Shown here: piece after piece, positions 10,301 through 17,048 of the stretch
How positions within the stretch are numbered: position 1 is the stretch's first letter
How the letters are laid out: every line of letters begins with the position of its first letter
Assembly (NCBI GenBank): GCA_021647945.1
Contig: JAKITT010000021.1
Location: 1-40,510 of the forward strand
Length of the DNA stretch: 40,510 nucleotides
DNA from: Candidatus Polarisedimenticolaceae bacterium
Lineage (GTDB): Bacteria > Pseudomonadota > Gammaproteobacteria > Chromatiales > Chromatiaceae
Direction of reading: 5' to 3'
The notes under the pieces: model-generated
What the model saw: only the letters and a program-made list of their open reading frames with translations
What the model was told of the DNA's origin: nothing
The model's database searches: none
Translations under genes and position numbers: made by a program

Positions 10301-11310
10301 CCTCTGGTCTTTATGTCAACAGCAGCAACAACATCACCATTCAGAACAGCAAAATCCACGACAACCCATACGGCTTGTACGTGAATAATGGTTCCTCTCC
10401 GGTCAACATTGTGAACAATGAGATCTACAACAATAGCATCCGAGGCATCAATACCAATGCACTTGCCACAACAACTGCTATCTCAAACAGTGTGATCCAC
10501 TCCAATGGCGGAACAGGTGCCGGTGCGGCGATCTACTATAACTATGGTACCCATACTATTATTGATACCGTCTTCCGTGATAACAGCACCACAGGCCAGG
10601 CCGGTGCCATCTACTTTAACGGTACCAGTGCGGGTACCACTGTCACCAATACCGTGTTCAAAGACAACACCACCACCGGCAACTCAGCGGGTGCGATATC
10701 GCTGAATAATGCTGCCATCGTCAGCTTCTCAAAATGCACCATCACCGGTAACAGAGCGACAACAAGCGCTGGCGGCGGCATACAGATCCAAGGGGTTGAC
10801 ACAGTGGCAACCTTTGAGAACTGCATCATCACCAACAATCAGGGCACCTCTGGTGGTGCCGCCTACCTGCACTCCGGTAGCGCTACATTCACCAACGTCA
10901 CCTTTGCCGACAACCAGGCAACGGTCGGTAATGGTGGTGCTTTCTACATCTGCCTGATGCTCGACAACACGGTGAGAAACAGCATCTTCTGGAACAACAG
11001 TGCCGTGGGTACAGGTCAGACCGCCTATAAAGATTGCACCGGCTTTTACACAGGTTTCATGACCATTACCGACTCTAATGTTGATACCTCAGGTGATAAC
11101 TTCGGCAACGGTACAGCGATCACCAGCAGCAACTTGGATCCAGCAGTAGACCCCTCATTCATCGATGCCGCCGGCGGTGATTACCACATCCAAAGCAGCT
11201 CTTTGATGGTGGATCAGGCCAACGCCAGCTATGCACCCGCAGATGATATTGATGGTGAGACAAGACCCATGGGGGCGGCCGATGATATCGGTGCTGATGA
11301 AGCCAACTAA
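4333..11310 (+). CDS. Giant secreted multiheme cytochrome c with Ig-like repeats and two beta-helices
   Basis: This 2325-aa protein starts at a GTG with AAGGAG 8 bases upstream; an ATG four codons later is the alternative. A signal peptide ends near ALAPLQAQ. The haem domain (about 25-720) holds 12 CXXCH sites (first CFDCH, last CVHCH) plus one CX3CH (CTDICH). Two parts have the paired-CXXCH layout (CFDCHDIH...CWSCH; CLSCHNVH...CVHCH). A beta-rich insert separates haem sites 3 and 4. Then come three Ig-like repeats (about 736-1107) with Asp/Asn-rich loops that resemble calcium sites, a right-handed beta-helix with many GGGIY/NNT turns (about 1108-1512, ending DIGAYE), three more Ig-like repeats (about 1517-1890) and a second beta-helix (about 1890-2325, ending DIGADEAN). 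It is probably exported and cell-surface or extracellular, carrying about 13 covalent haems for electron transfer; the electron partners are unknown. No sortase, autotransporter or PEP-CTERM tail is visible, so the export and anchoring route is open. Confidence 0.9.
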   Translation: MLKEMIIRWFVLAMPLAFALAPLQAQDFPHSFEGNGISCFDCHDIHSSGDKLLKIVNLNPPENIEDTPANNLCWSCHNDIIAPFMRTHSSISIDDGYGDWAMECRTCHNPHFHPQQRYNAPDAYLTQRTITSLTSTVLASTGAGWTVDEFAGLILFPDLTNSNVTNRILSNTADTITVEGAINGAVATGASFAVGYGKLIHQTINAPDRGNGVDEPDTCSVTDNVFSCTNTFERPVKFYRATGDNSFADPDDTETDGPCQVCHSRTAHFRFDGSGPDQWHTNINGGTAGQKCTDICHKHENGFAHGGAGMSGGDATVCVQCHGHESGTRYDPDASYPYTDPGDGGETSYGAGTTTPHSTHTESWSTTYPPENHEDDKRGPAIYCDVCHDVNSMPTFKTGTDLDGNGVFTLDETDVCDSCHSVGGTYNGVNSVNDSVGAKDNWNKDGVYLSDGTLRPDKEKWCAGCHDDSPAVIANWGSISAPNVIGDEDGDYKYGIGWGFYKTGHGLPSTEFIPSTGGVKSGPGRQCHDCHDTRLGHIDGDHRSFDCSDGCDPTEHQTSYRLKRISGEDPMRIPFLANDSLTAANYRLCFSCHDDGPFLDDTNMNTNMVTNGANRHNYHLTMNSLYWPADYNYAAAYTSRPTCLSCHNVHGSTNLAMIRDGKLINREPGLRIWYNNDDLVNVEYTGDAPVPEDLPLAASTGTAWESATAANLCVHCHTAGLTKEYRTPFQDVTQAPHLIWSDQAGYITDGVDPDTGKGGSSFTFQISYQDTNNDAPTAIEVWVDLDDSGTYDVGEKFAMTESIGSDTNYFNGKLYEKSLTVSGAGDNILNYRFYASDGTNDASDVGTNNSSLHLLNAIPTLAWSGDSNFSSDGVHPNYGGSGTTYEFKVSFTDDDNQCPTAGNIQVWIDENDDASFAADEKFNLTEVDGADTTCSDGKLYRLYKAVNYAGDGILNYRFYATDGSDEATGAPVSNSVVNVNSTSNSLPVLEFAAGTCRTKGVAPITGATGGDFTFTVNYTDNDIFECPTTIQVWIDSNDNAVYDVDEKHDLTEVNGADVSCSDGKLYQATQTLSYFGDGIFNYRFYATDGTDDAVGEAITERQVTALNALKVRPAGGTGWYSTIQSAIDITNGAHTVVVYDGTYNEDLDFDGTNDDFTTIQSACGADTTIIDGITNVVEFGWLNDGSVVDGFQITGGTRGVYINNASPTIKNSKIHNNDATGGNGGGLYNNSATSIVTLDNVEIYSNIANTGGGIVFNSGQGTITNSIIRNNSSISGGGGIYLQTVTNLSFSNVEILDNNAGGVGAGIYFNNSGSPTFDHCTVSGNTAVSSGGGWYTNGVTSTPSFENCVVANNTATYGGGFFLNSADTTLINSTLVGNSATSTGGGLLYIQNDSEAIIRNSIIWENTAATGSIAYLNAGTITITDTVMSNDGDDNYTNIPYFTSIDAASIYTVNGYTSEDLPNFIDAAAGDYRIQYPSPAIDNASAAYAPADDMDGLIRPQGAADDIGAYEVLATGTNTAPVLAWTGETNYEADSIDPAWGLNGSDFTFRIDFSDIDNTLPKSIQVWLDQDSDGAYIESEKYTMVETDAADTTTSDGKRYSLTQTIVVPTGEYFLDYRLYASDGEFDATGTPTVPGLIALTNNPPTLAWTGEVNYSSDGVNPDSGDGGSNFTFRVDVTDFDNTLPTLVEVLIDIDNSGTFDASEHYAMSETDAADTTTSDGKRYTLTRTVPYVEDGFVSYQFAASDGVDSATGGLPVTISKSIAVTLPTNQQPTLAWAADSCRAEGVRPPLGASYSDFEFQVNYTDADDQCPADIQVWIDSDDDGIYGSTEKHLLTEASAADTVCSDGKLYQSTINLAAAGDGVFNYRFYANDTIQAASGAAVTGGTLNVVDALRVRPGGGTDWYSTIGEAMTLSTDGSTTLVYPNADFTAVTYSENLSISSMNDRTLQSVCGSDLTTITSASGGHTFYLTASNNFIIDGFSIAGAADTASGLYVNSSNNITIQNSKIHDNPYGLYVNNGSSPVNIVNNEIYNNSIRGINTNALATTTAISNSVIHSNGGTGAGAAIYYNYGTHTIIDTVFRDNSTTGQAGAIYFNGTSAGTTVTNTVFKDNTTTGNSAGAISLNNAAIVSFSKCTITGNRATTSAGGGIQIQGVDTVATFENCIITNNQGTSGGAAYLHSGSATFTNVTFADNQATVGNGGAFYICLMLDNTVRNSIFWNNSAVGTGQTAYKDCTGFYTGFMTITDSNVDTSGDNFGNGTAITSSNLDPAVDPSFIDAAGGDYHIQSSSLMVDQANASYAPADDIDGETRPMGAADDIGADEAN

Positions 11311-11335
11311 AAGACTGATCAAAGGAGGAGGAGAT

Positions 11336-11364
11336 CCGCCAGGAGCAATCCTGGTGGGTTTTTT
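11336..11364 (+). terminator. Rho-independent terminator after the giant cytochrome gene
   Basis: CCGCCAGGA (11336-11344) pairs with TCCTGGTGG (11349-11357, one G-U pair) around the tetraloop GCAA. Six T's follow at 11359-11364. It lies 25 bases after the stop codon and is homologous in position and flank to the terminator at 3851. Confidence 0.85.
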
Positions 11365-11636
11365 CTTATCTGATTTTCAGACTTTATCAAAGCAAAGGTG
11401 GAATTCTCATAGAAATAGGCAGAGAATAGGTGCCCAATTCACATATATACCTCAATAACCTTACCCTCCCTATACAAATTCAATATAATTCTTGACTGCC
11501 CTGCAGCTGGACGCCCTCACCATAATGAAGAGAATTCAGCTCAAAGAGCCTCTGTTTTTATACCAACAACCAATAACAACTCACTATATAGCGCCTACAG
11601 AGCACAGATAGAGAGGTTCTAAAAAAAGGGAAAAAC
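11365..11636. promoter_or_regulatory. Intergenic leader of the third cytochrome gene
   Basis: About 270 AT-rich bases separate the terminator from the GTG start at 11637. No gene, strong hairpin or clear promoter hexamers were seen. The sequence is not recognisably the same as the leader at 3891-4332, so the two full-length cytochrome genes may be regulated differently. Confidence 0.3.
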
Positions 11637-14600
11637 GTGCATAGAAATTTGCTAGCGATATTGTCACTGTTTGCGCTCCTACCACTCTTTTTCTGTACCG
11701 CATCCTCTGCGCAAGATTTTCCTCACTCTATCGCCAACGGCGTCATCTGCTTTGACTGTCACGATCTTCATGGCGGTGCAGATAAACTGTTAAAGGTGAT
11801 CGACCCCAGTCCAGCGGAGGATATGCACGATACACCCGCCAATAACCTCTGCTGGAGCTGTCATAATGATGTTATCGCACCATTTATGAAGACCCACTCC
11901 AGCATCGTCATCGACAATGGTTATGGCGACTGGGCAATGGAGTGCCGCACCTGTCATGACCCCCATTTCCATCAGCAACCACGCCAACACGGTGCAGATG
12001 CCTATCTATTTCAAGGCCTAGTCAGCGCGGTCACCAGCAACACCCTAACCAGCACAGGCGCTGGTTGGACAGAGGATCAGTTTGCCGGTTTGATTCTCTT
12101 CCCCGATCTCTCAAACAGCAATTTGAGCCACCGCATTCTCAGCAACAGCAGTGATACTCTCACCGTGGCCACCCCTATCGACCTGAGCCAAGTAGTACCG
12201 GGCGATAGCTTCTCGGTCATCTACGGCAAACTGATACGTACAGAGATCAAGGCCCCTGACCGCGAAAACTGTAGCGTGGTCGATAATATTTTCACCTGCA
12301 CAAACACCTTTCCCCGGCCGGTTAAATTTTTCAAAGCAACCGGCAGCAACTCCTTTGCCGATAGCGATGAGATCAGTGACGGCCCTTGTCAGGTCTGCCA
12401 CTCACGCACCACCCATTTCCGTTTTGATGGCACCGGCTCTGACCAGTGGCATATGAATGTCGGTGGCACCGCCGGTCAAAAGTGTACGGAGGTGTGCCAC
12501 ATGCACAAAGATGGTTTTGCCCACGGTGGTGGTGGCATGGGTAACGGTGATGCCACCGTCTGTGTCCGCTGTCATGGCCATGAGCCAAACACCCGGTACG
12601 ACCCAGATGCGCAGTACCCCTACACCGATCCCGGCGAGGGTGGCGCGGTCAGCCGGGGAGCAGGAACATCAACGCCCCACTCCACCCATACTGAGAGCTG
12701 GCTAACCACCTATCCACCAGAGAATGGTGAGGATGATAAACGCGGCCCGGCGATCTATTGCAGCGTCTGCCACGCCGTGAACAAAATGCCAACCTTCAAA
12801 TCGGGAACCGATATTGATGGCGATGGCCTAATCCGACTGGAGGAGACAGATGTCTGCGACGCCTGCCATAGCCCAGAAGGCAGCTATAACGGCGTCAACT
12901 CAGTCAACAACTCAGTCGGGGCCAAAGACAACTGGAACAAGCAGGGGGTCTACAATACCGACGGTTCACTACGTGAAGGCAAAGAGCGCTGGTGTGCGGG
13001 TTGTCATGATGAGAGCCCTGCGGTCATTGCCAATCAGGCCAATGTGATGGCACCCAACATTGTCGGTGACGAGGATGCCAGCACCAACTACGGCACCGGC
13101 TGGGGCTTCTACAAAACGGGTCACGGCCGACCCAGTGGCAGCTATCCTGCCTCCGGTGCACCGGCAGCACGCAAGAACTGCCCAGACTGTCACAACACCC
13201 AATCACGCCATATTGATGGTGAACACCGCAGCTACTCCGCCGATGGGGATTATATGACCTACAGCCCAGAGAGCTCCAGCTACCAGAATGGCTACCGCCT
13301 GAAGGATGTACCAACCGGTTACGACGGCCAATATCCGATGCACATCCCTCGACAGGGTCACGTCTTCCCACCCGGTTTCCGTCAGGATTGGGAGTTTGCA
13401 CTCTGCTTCTCTTGTCATGATCGCAACAAGCTACTGGATGGTATGGACACCAACTTCCGTTCAGCCACCATCAATGCACACAGTCTGCATACCGATGGCC
13501 GTAACGGCCCTTGGGGGCCGACAACCGCACAGTACGACTCTGACTTCGACGGTGTCGCCGACTCCAGAATCACCTGTACCGCCTGTCACAACGTGCATGG
13601 TTCACCCTCACCAAGAATGCTCCGTCATGGTGAATTGATGGGCCCACCACTCATCAACAACAAGGTGCCTGCGCTCGACTTCCAGTATCAGCCAACCAAC
13701 ACCTATCCAACCCTGATAGAGAGCACGGGTGGCAAACTACGTTTCATTGGCGGTGGTGCAGGCAATGTCGCCAAGAACGGCGTCTGCAACATGTGTCACA
13801 ACGATGGCATAAACTATCTACGCACACCTATCGATATCTACCCACCAAAGATCCTGGCCGTACTCGGTTCAGTCGGCAGCAATCAGCTGGCCATCAGTTT
13901 CAGCAAAGGGGTCTACAGTACGCCAAGTCTCAGCGGTTCACTGCAGGTCAGTGATTTCATCTTTACCGACAATGACAACAGCCGCTTTATCAGCAACATC
14001 TCTCACCTTGCTGGCAATGATTCAGCCGCCCTGACACTTAGCTCAGCACTGGATAGTAGTAACGATATCGACATCGACACCCTCAATACGGCGCTGTCGT
14101 CAATTTTTGACTACTCGGGCAATGCCATGAGTACCTTGATGCCGGTTACCGTCACCGAAGATGCCATCCCCCCCACTATTAGCAACCTATTTCCAGCCAA
14201 TAACGCCGTCGATGTACGCCCCGATGGCGAGCTGATCTTCACCCTCTCCGATGACGCAGCAGGTATCGACTGGTCAAGTTTTGCCATTCAGCTCAGCGGT
14301 GATCTTGGCTACAACAAAAATTACACTGACACCGACGGCAGTATCGTCAGCAAGAACGGCTCACCGGTAGCTTATGAGGTGCATGTCCAGCCTGATAGCA
14401 TCTTCGCTAGCGGCGAACTGATCAGCATTAGCATCAGCGTCAATGATCTAGCAGGCAACCCCATGCCAGCCACCGCCTGGTCATTCACTGCGGCAACCGG
14501 CGGTCTATGGCTCAGCCCTGCGACAATAACCGGCACCATCAGTCTACAGTCTGCCGGCAACTTGATTGATGACAACCTCAGTACCGCTAACGCCTTCAGT

Positions 14601-14900
14601 CCAGGGGGGCCAAATCATCTAGCCAGCTTCAAGCTCAATAACGCAGGTGACCCATTCACCGTCAGCGATGTCAGAATCTATGGTGGCGCACAGGTATACA
14701 GCTGGCGAGTCTACACCTCAACCGATGGGGTAAACTTTAGTCAAGTCTCTACCATCAGTGTGGGGGGGGCTAGCCAATGGTACGAAGTGGCCATTCCACT
14801 CTCATCAAACGTCACTCATATGCGAGTTAATAACTGGCATGGTGGTCCAGAGCCAGCCTCCACCATCTACGAATTCCAGTTTAAAGGTATCGCAGAGTAA
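11637..14900 (+). CDS. Secreted multiheme cytochrome c with Ig-like and discoidin-like C-terminus
   Basis: The 1087-aa product starts at GTG, six bases after AAGGG. A clear signal peptide ends near CTASSAQ and is followed by DFPHS, as in the larger paralogue. The haem domain (about 30-735) has 12 CXXCH sites (first CFDCH at residue 38, last CNMCH at 717) and one CX3CH (CTEVCH), matching the paralogue site for site, including the beta-rich insert between sites 3 and 4. The C-terminus differs completely. Instead of beta-helices it has two bacterial Ig-like segments (about 740-840 and 844-958, the latter of the IPPTISNLFPANNAVDV type) and a discoidin / F5-8-type-C-like domain (about 960-1087) likely to bind carbohydrate or surfaces. 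It is probably an exported electron-transfer protein tethered or attached to a surface through the discoidin domain. No obvious terminator hairpin with a T-run follows. Confidence 0.88.
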   Translation: MHRNLLAILSLFALLPLFFCTASSAQDFPHSIANGVICFDCHDLHGGADKLLKVIDPSPAEDMHDTPANNLCWSCHNDVIAPFMKTHSSIVIDNGYGDWAMECRTCHDPHFHQQPRQHGADAYLFQGLVSAVTSNTLTSTGAGWTEDQFAGLILFPDLSNSNLSHRILSNSSDTLTVATPIDLSQVVPGDSFSVIYGKLIRTEIKAPDRENCSVVDNIFTCTNTFPRPVKFFKATGSNSFADSDEISDGPCQVCHSRTTHFRFDGTGSDQWHMNVGGTAGQKCTEVCHMHKDGFAHGGGGMGNGDATVCVRCHGHEPNTRYDPDAQYPYTDPGEGGAVSRGAGTSTPHSTHTESWLTTYPPENGEDDKRGPAIYCSVCHAVNKMPTFKSGTDIDGDGLIRLEETDVCDACHSPEGSYNGVNSVNNSVGAKDNWNKQGVYNTDGSLREGKERWCAGCHDESPAVIANQANVMAPNIVGDEDASTNYGTGWGFYKTGHGRPSGSYPASGAPAARKNCPDCHNTQSRHIDGEHRSYSADGDYMTYSPESSSYQNGYRLKDVPTGYDGQYPMHIPRQGHVFPPGFRQDWEFALCFSCHDRNKLLDGMDTNFRSATINAHSLHTDGRNGPWGPTTAQYDSDFDGVADSRITCTACHNVHGSPSPRMLRHGELMGPPLINNKVPALDFQYQPTNTYPTLIESTGGKLRFIGGGAGNVAKNGVCNMCHNDGINYLRTPIDIYPPKILAVLGSVGSNQLAISFSKGVYSTPSLSGSLQVSDFIFTDNDNSRFISNISHLAGNDSAALTLSSALDSSNDIDIDTLNTALSSIFDYSGNAMSTLMPVTVTEDAIPPTISNLFPANNAVDVRPDGELIFTLSDDAAGIDWSSFAIQLSGDLGYNKNYTDTDGSIVSKNGSPVAYEVHVQPDSIFASGELISISISVNDLAGNPMPATAWSFTAATGGLWLSPATITGTISLQSAGNLIDDNLSTANAFSPGGPNHLASFKLNNAGDPFTVSDVRIYGGAQVYSWRVYTSTDGVNFSQVSTISVGGASQWYEVAIPLSSNVTHMRVNNWHGGPEPASTIYEFQFKGIAE

Positions 14901-15039
14901 CGGCACCTCCTCAGGCCATATGGGGAGGCAACAATATTCAACATCACCATTTATATAGAGATAGTTGCGGACAACCGCGCCATTTTTTTCTATAGTGCGG
15001 GCTTAAATTTTTATTTATTTACTCTGTGAGGATTTATCC

Positions 15040-15585
15040 ATGGCGACTGTTACGCTAAAAGGAAATGTTTGTAACCTGGCTGGCACTGAAATCAACGTGG
15101 GCGATGCCGCTCCACAGGTGACCGTTGTAGCTTCTGAAGGTCTGGCTGACAAAGTTGTTGGCGGTGCTTCTGAGAAAGCGCAGGTTATCGTCGTTGTGCC
15201 CTCTCTCGACACCCCAGTCTGTGCCGCTGAAACCCGCAGATTCAACACCGAAGCGGCAGCAATCTCTGGCGCAGAGATCACCGTTGTCTCCATGGACCTG
15301 CCTTTTGCTGCGGGCCGTTTCTGCACCGCAGAGGGTATCGACAACCTGACCGTCACCAGTGATTTCCGTAACAAGGATTTCGCCAACGCCTACGGTGTTC
15401 TGATCGCTGACGGCGCACTGGCGGGTGTAACTTGCCGTGCCATCTTCGTAGTCAACAAAGATGGCAAAGTGACCTACAAGCAGATCGTGCCTGAGATCAC
15501 CGAAGAGCCAGATTACGCAGCAGCTATTGCGGCAGCCAAAGAGGTCAGCTCCGCTGGCGCTAGCTGTTGTGGCACCTGCCAGTAA
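15040..15585 (+). CDS. tpx: Thiol peroxidase (atypical 2-Cys peroxiredoxin)
   Basis: This 181-aa protein reduces peroxides using thioredoxin. The peroxidatic motif is PSLDTPVC with Cys61, the conserved Thr at 58, and the resolving Cys95 in RFCTAEGIDNL, as in Tpx. Residues 1-167 match the usual Tpx length. An extra tail ends in SCCGTCQ, adding three cysteines (176, 177, 180) that are unusual for the family and could form a metal site or an internal redox pair. There is no signal peptide, although Tpx can be periplasmic in some bacteria. The ATG follows GAGGA by a normal distance. It is probably transcribed alone, with a repeat element directly downstream. Confidence 0.93.
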   Translation: MATVTLKGNVCNLAGTEINVGDAAPQVTVVASEGLADKVVGGASEKAQVIVVVPSLDTPVCAAETRRFNTEAAAISGAEITVVSMDLPFAAGRFCTAEGIDNLTVTSDFRNKDFANAYGVLIADGALAGVTCRAIFVVNKDGKVTYKQIVPEITEEPDYAAAIAAAKEVSSAGASCCGTCQ

Positions 15586-15591
15586 GCAGTA

Positions 15592-15769
15592 GGGTGCCTC
15601 TATTAATTCATGGATGAGCAGCTTGAGCCCATAACCCCCAATGGCAGCGTTGCTAAGTGCTTGCAATAGAACAACTATTACAAGCACTTAGCGCCTTGCT
15701 CTTGAAAATTATGAATCTCATGCCCCAAGGGCACCTGGATCTGTCTCACCCAGAATTAATAGAGGTGCC
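15592..15769. repeat. MITE-like element with terminal inverted repeats downstream of tpx
   Basis: The left end CCTCTATTAATTC (15597-15609) is the exact reverse complement of the right end GAATTAATAGAGG (15753-15765), and similarity continues inward (ATGGATGAG against TGGGTGAG) and outward (GGG). Inside lies a hairpin of 18 pairs with one mismatch: GCTAAGTGCTTGCAATAG (15652-15669) against 15675-15692, loop AACAA. No coding sequence fits within its ~178 bases, so it is probably a non-autonomous mobile or REP-type element. It might also work as a transcript end for tpx. Confidence 0.6.
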
Positions 15770-15778
15770 CAGTAAACA

Positions 15779-15810
15779 ATCCGGCTCCAGCGCAATCTCT
15801 GGAGCCGGAT
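15779..15810. other. Perfect 12-bp hairpin between tpx and nnrS
   Basis: ATCCGGCTCCAG (15779-15790) pairs perfectly with CTGGAGCCGGAT (15799-15810) around an 8-base loop. It has no T-run on either strand, so intrinsic termination is doubtful. It could be an RNA-stabilising or pausing structure in front of the nnrS start, about 50 bases downstream. Confidence 0.45.
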
Positions 15811-15860
15811 GACCATGAAACCTCTGCGCGACATATATTTTTCGTGCAACAAGCCCCCAT

Positions 15861-17048
15861 ATGACTCAGCTACTCACCAAGCTCGCGACAAAACCTCACA
15901 AGCTCTTCTTCTTTGGCGGTACGGCCAACGCCATCATCACCATGGTGATGCTGCTGTTGCACTATCAAGGCCTTCTCTACGCCAAAATTGCACTACCCAC
16001 ATTTCACGCCTATAGCCTGATTTTTGCTGTCTTCACGCAATTTTTTGCCGGTTTTTTGCTCACCATGTTCCCCCGTTTTCTGGCCATGGCAGAGGTTACG
16101 CGTGAAGCCTATTTAAAGGCTTTTTTGCTACTCAACATCTCAGCACTGGCATTTACTTTTGCCGCCTATTTCAGCCCATCACTCACAACCATCACGGCCA
16201 TCGGCATGTTTGTCGCCTATATAATGATCTGCCGTGTCTTGTGGCAGCTCTACCGACAGAGCGGCGTCACAGAGCGCTTTGATACCAACTGGATTCTGAT
16301 GGCACTAACTGCGGGGGCCATTTCACACCTGCTCTTTCTGTGGACCTTTATTGATCCAACAGTGACGATGGTCAGACACGCCGCCATTCAGAGTGGTCTC
16401 TTCCTCTATCTTTTTATGCTGATCCTAACGCTCAGCCAGAAGATGATCCCCTTCTTCACGGAGGGAAAAGTGGCGGGCTATCGGGCCAACCGAAGCCCCT
16501 ATTTTCTACATATGGTGGCGGGCTTACTGTTGATCAAAGTGATCTTTAGCGTCGGCTCACTCAACAGTTACGGCTTTATCGATGGCCTGCTGTTTATCAT
16601 CACACTCAGCGAGCTGATCAAATGGCGACTGCCTGCACGCAAGGTTGAAGCGATTCTATGGGTGCTCTACCTATCACTGATCTGGATCCCCATTGGCTTC
16701 CTGCTCTACACCATAGAGGGCATCACGCCGCTTTTCCTAGGGCCAGGTAGCGTGGTATTCGAGAAGGTCCCGCTGCACACCATCGCCATCGGCTACTTCA
16801 CCACTATCCTGATCGGCTTCGTCACACGCATCATACTGGGACACGCCGGGCAGAAACCGGCGGCAGATCGTTACGCCATTTTGCTCTTCTGTTTGGTACA
16901 GATTGTAGTGATTGTGCGGATCGGTGCAGGGCTCACGCTGAATAGCACCACACCACTCTATGTCGAAATGATCACCATCTCAGCGCTGCTCTGGCTGGGG
17001 CTGTTTCTGCTCTGGTCAAAGCGTTATGTGATATTGCTGTTCCGCTGA
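15861..17048 (+). CDS. nnrS: NnrS family haem/copper membrane protein
   Basis: The 395-aa product is almost entirely hydrophobic, with about 12 predicted membrane spans. Family marks are FAGFLLTMFPRF near residue 65 and, near the C-terminus, the stretch LHTIAIGYF...VTRIILGHAGQ, which carries conserved His residues. NnrS proteins contain haem and copper and protect against nitric-oxide stress or act alongside denitrification; the exact reaction is not settled. The ATG is at 15861, and no strong ribosome-binding site is visible. It stands alone with no nitrite or NO reductase gene in the window. Its position near tpx may reflect a shared stress role, but that is inference. Confidence 0.85.
   Translation: MTQLLTKLATKPHKLFFFGGTANAIITMVMLLLHYQGLLYAKIALPTFHAYSLIFAVFTQFFAGFLLTMFPRFLAMAEVTREAYLKAFLLLNISALAFTFAAYFSPSLTTITAIGMFVAYIMICRVLWQLYRQSGVTERFDTNWILMALTAGAISHLLFLWTFIDPTVTMVRHAAIQSGLFLYLFMLILTLSQKMIPFFTEGKVAGYRANRSPYFLHMVAGLLLIKVIFSVGSLNSYGFIDGLLFIITLSELIKWRLPARKVEAILWVLYLSLIWIPIGFLLYTIEGITPLFLGPGSVVFEKVPLHTIAIGYFTTILIGFVTRIILGHAGQKPAADRYAILLFCLVQIVVIVRIGAGLTLNSTTPLYVEMITISALLWLGLFLLWSKRYVILLFR

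Noticed and set aside
4504-14575. Many open frames on both strands within the giant cytochrome genes (for example 5122-5592 - and 5270-5890 +)
   Set aside because: They are low-complexity shadows of the repetitive, GC-biased coding frame; none has a ribosome-binding site plus protein-like composition, and the main frame is well supported by haem motifs.
14955-15039. A sigma-70 promoter before tpx (TTGCGG or GGACAA with TATAGT)
   Set aside because: The spacing or hexamer match was poor in each arrangement, so I did not call it.
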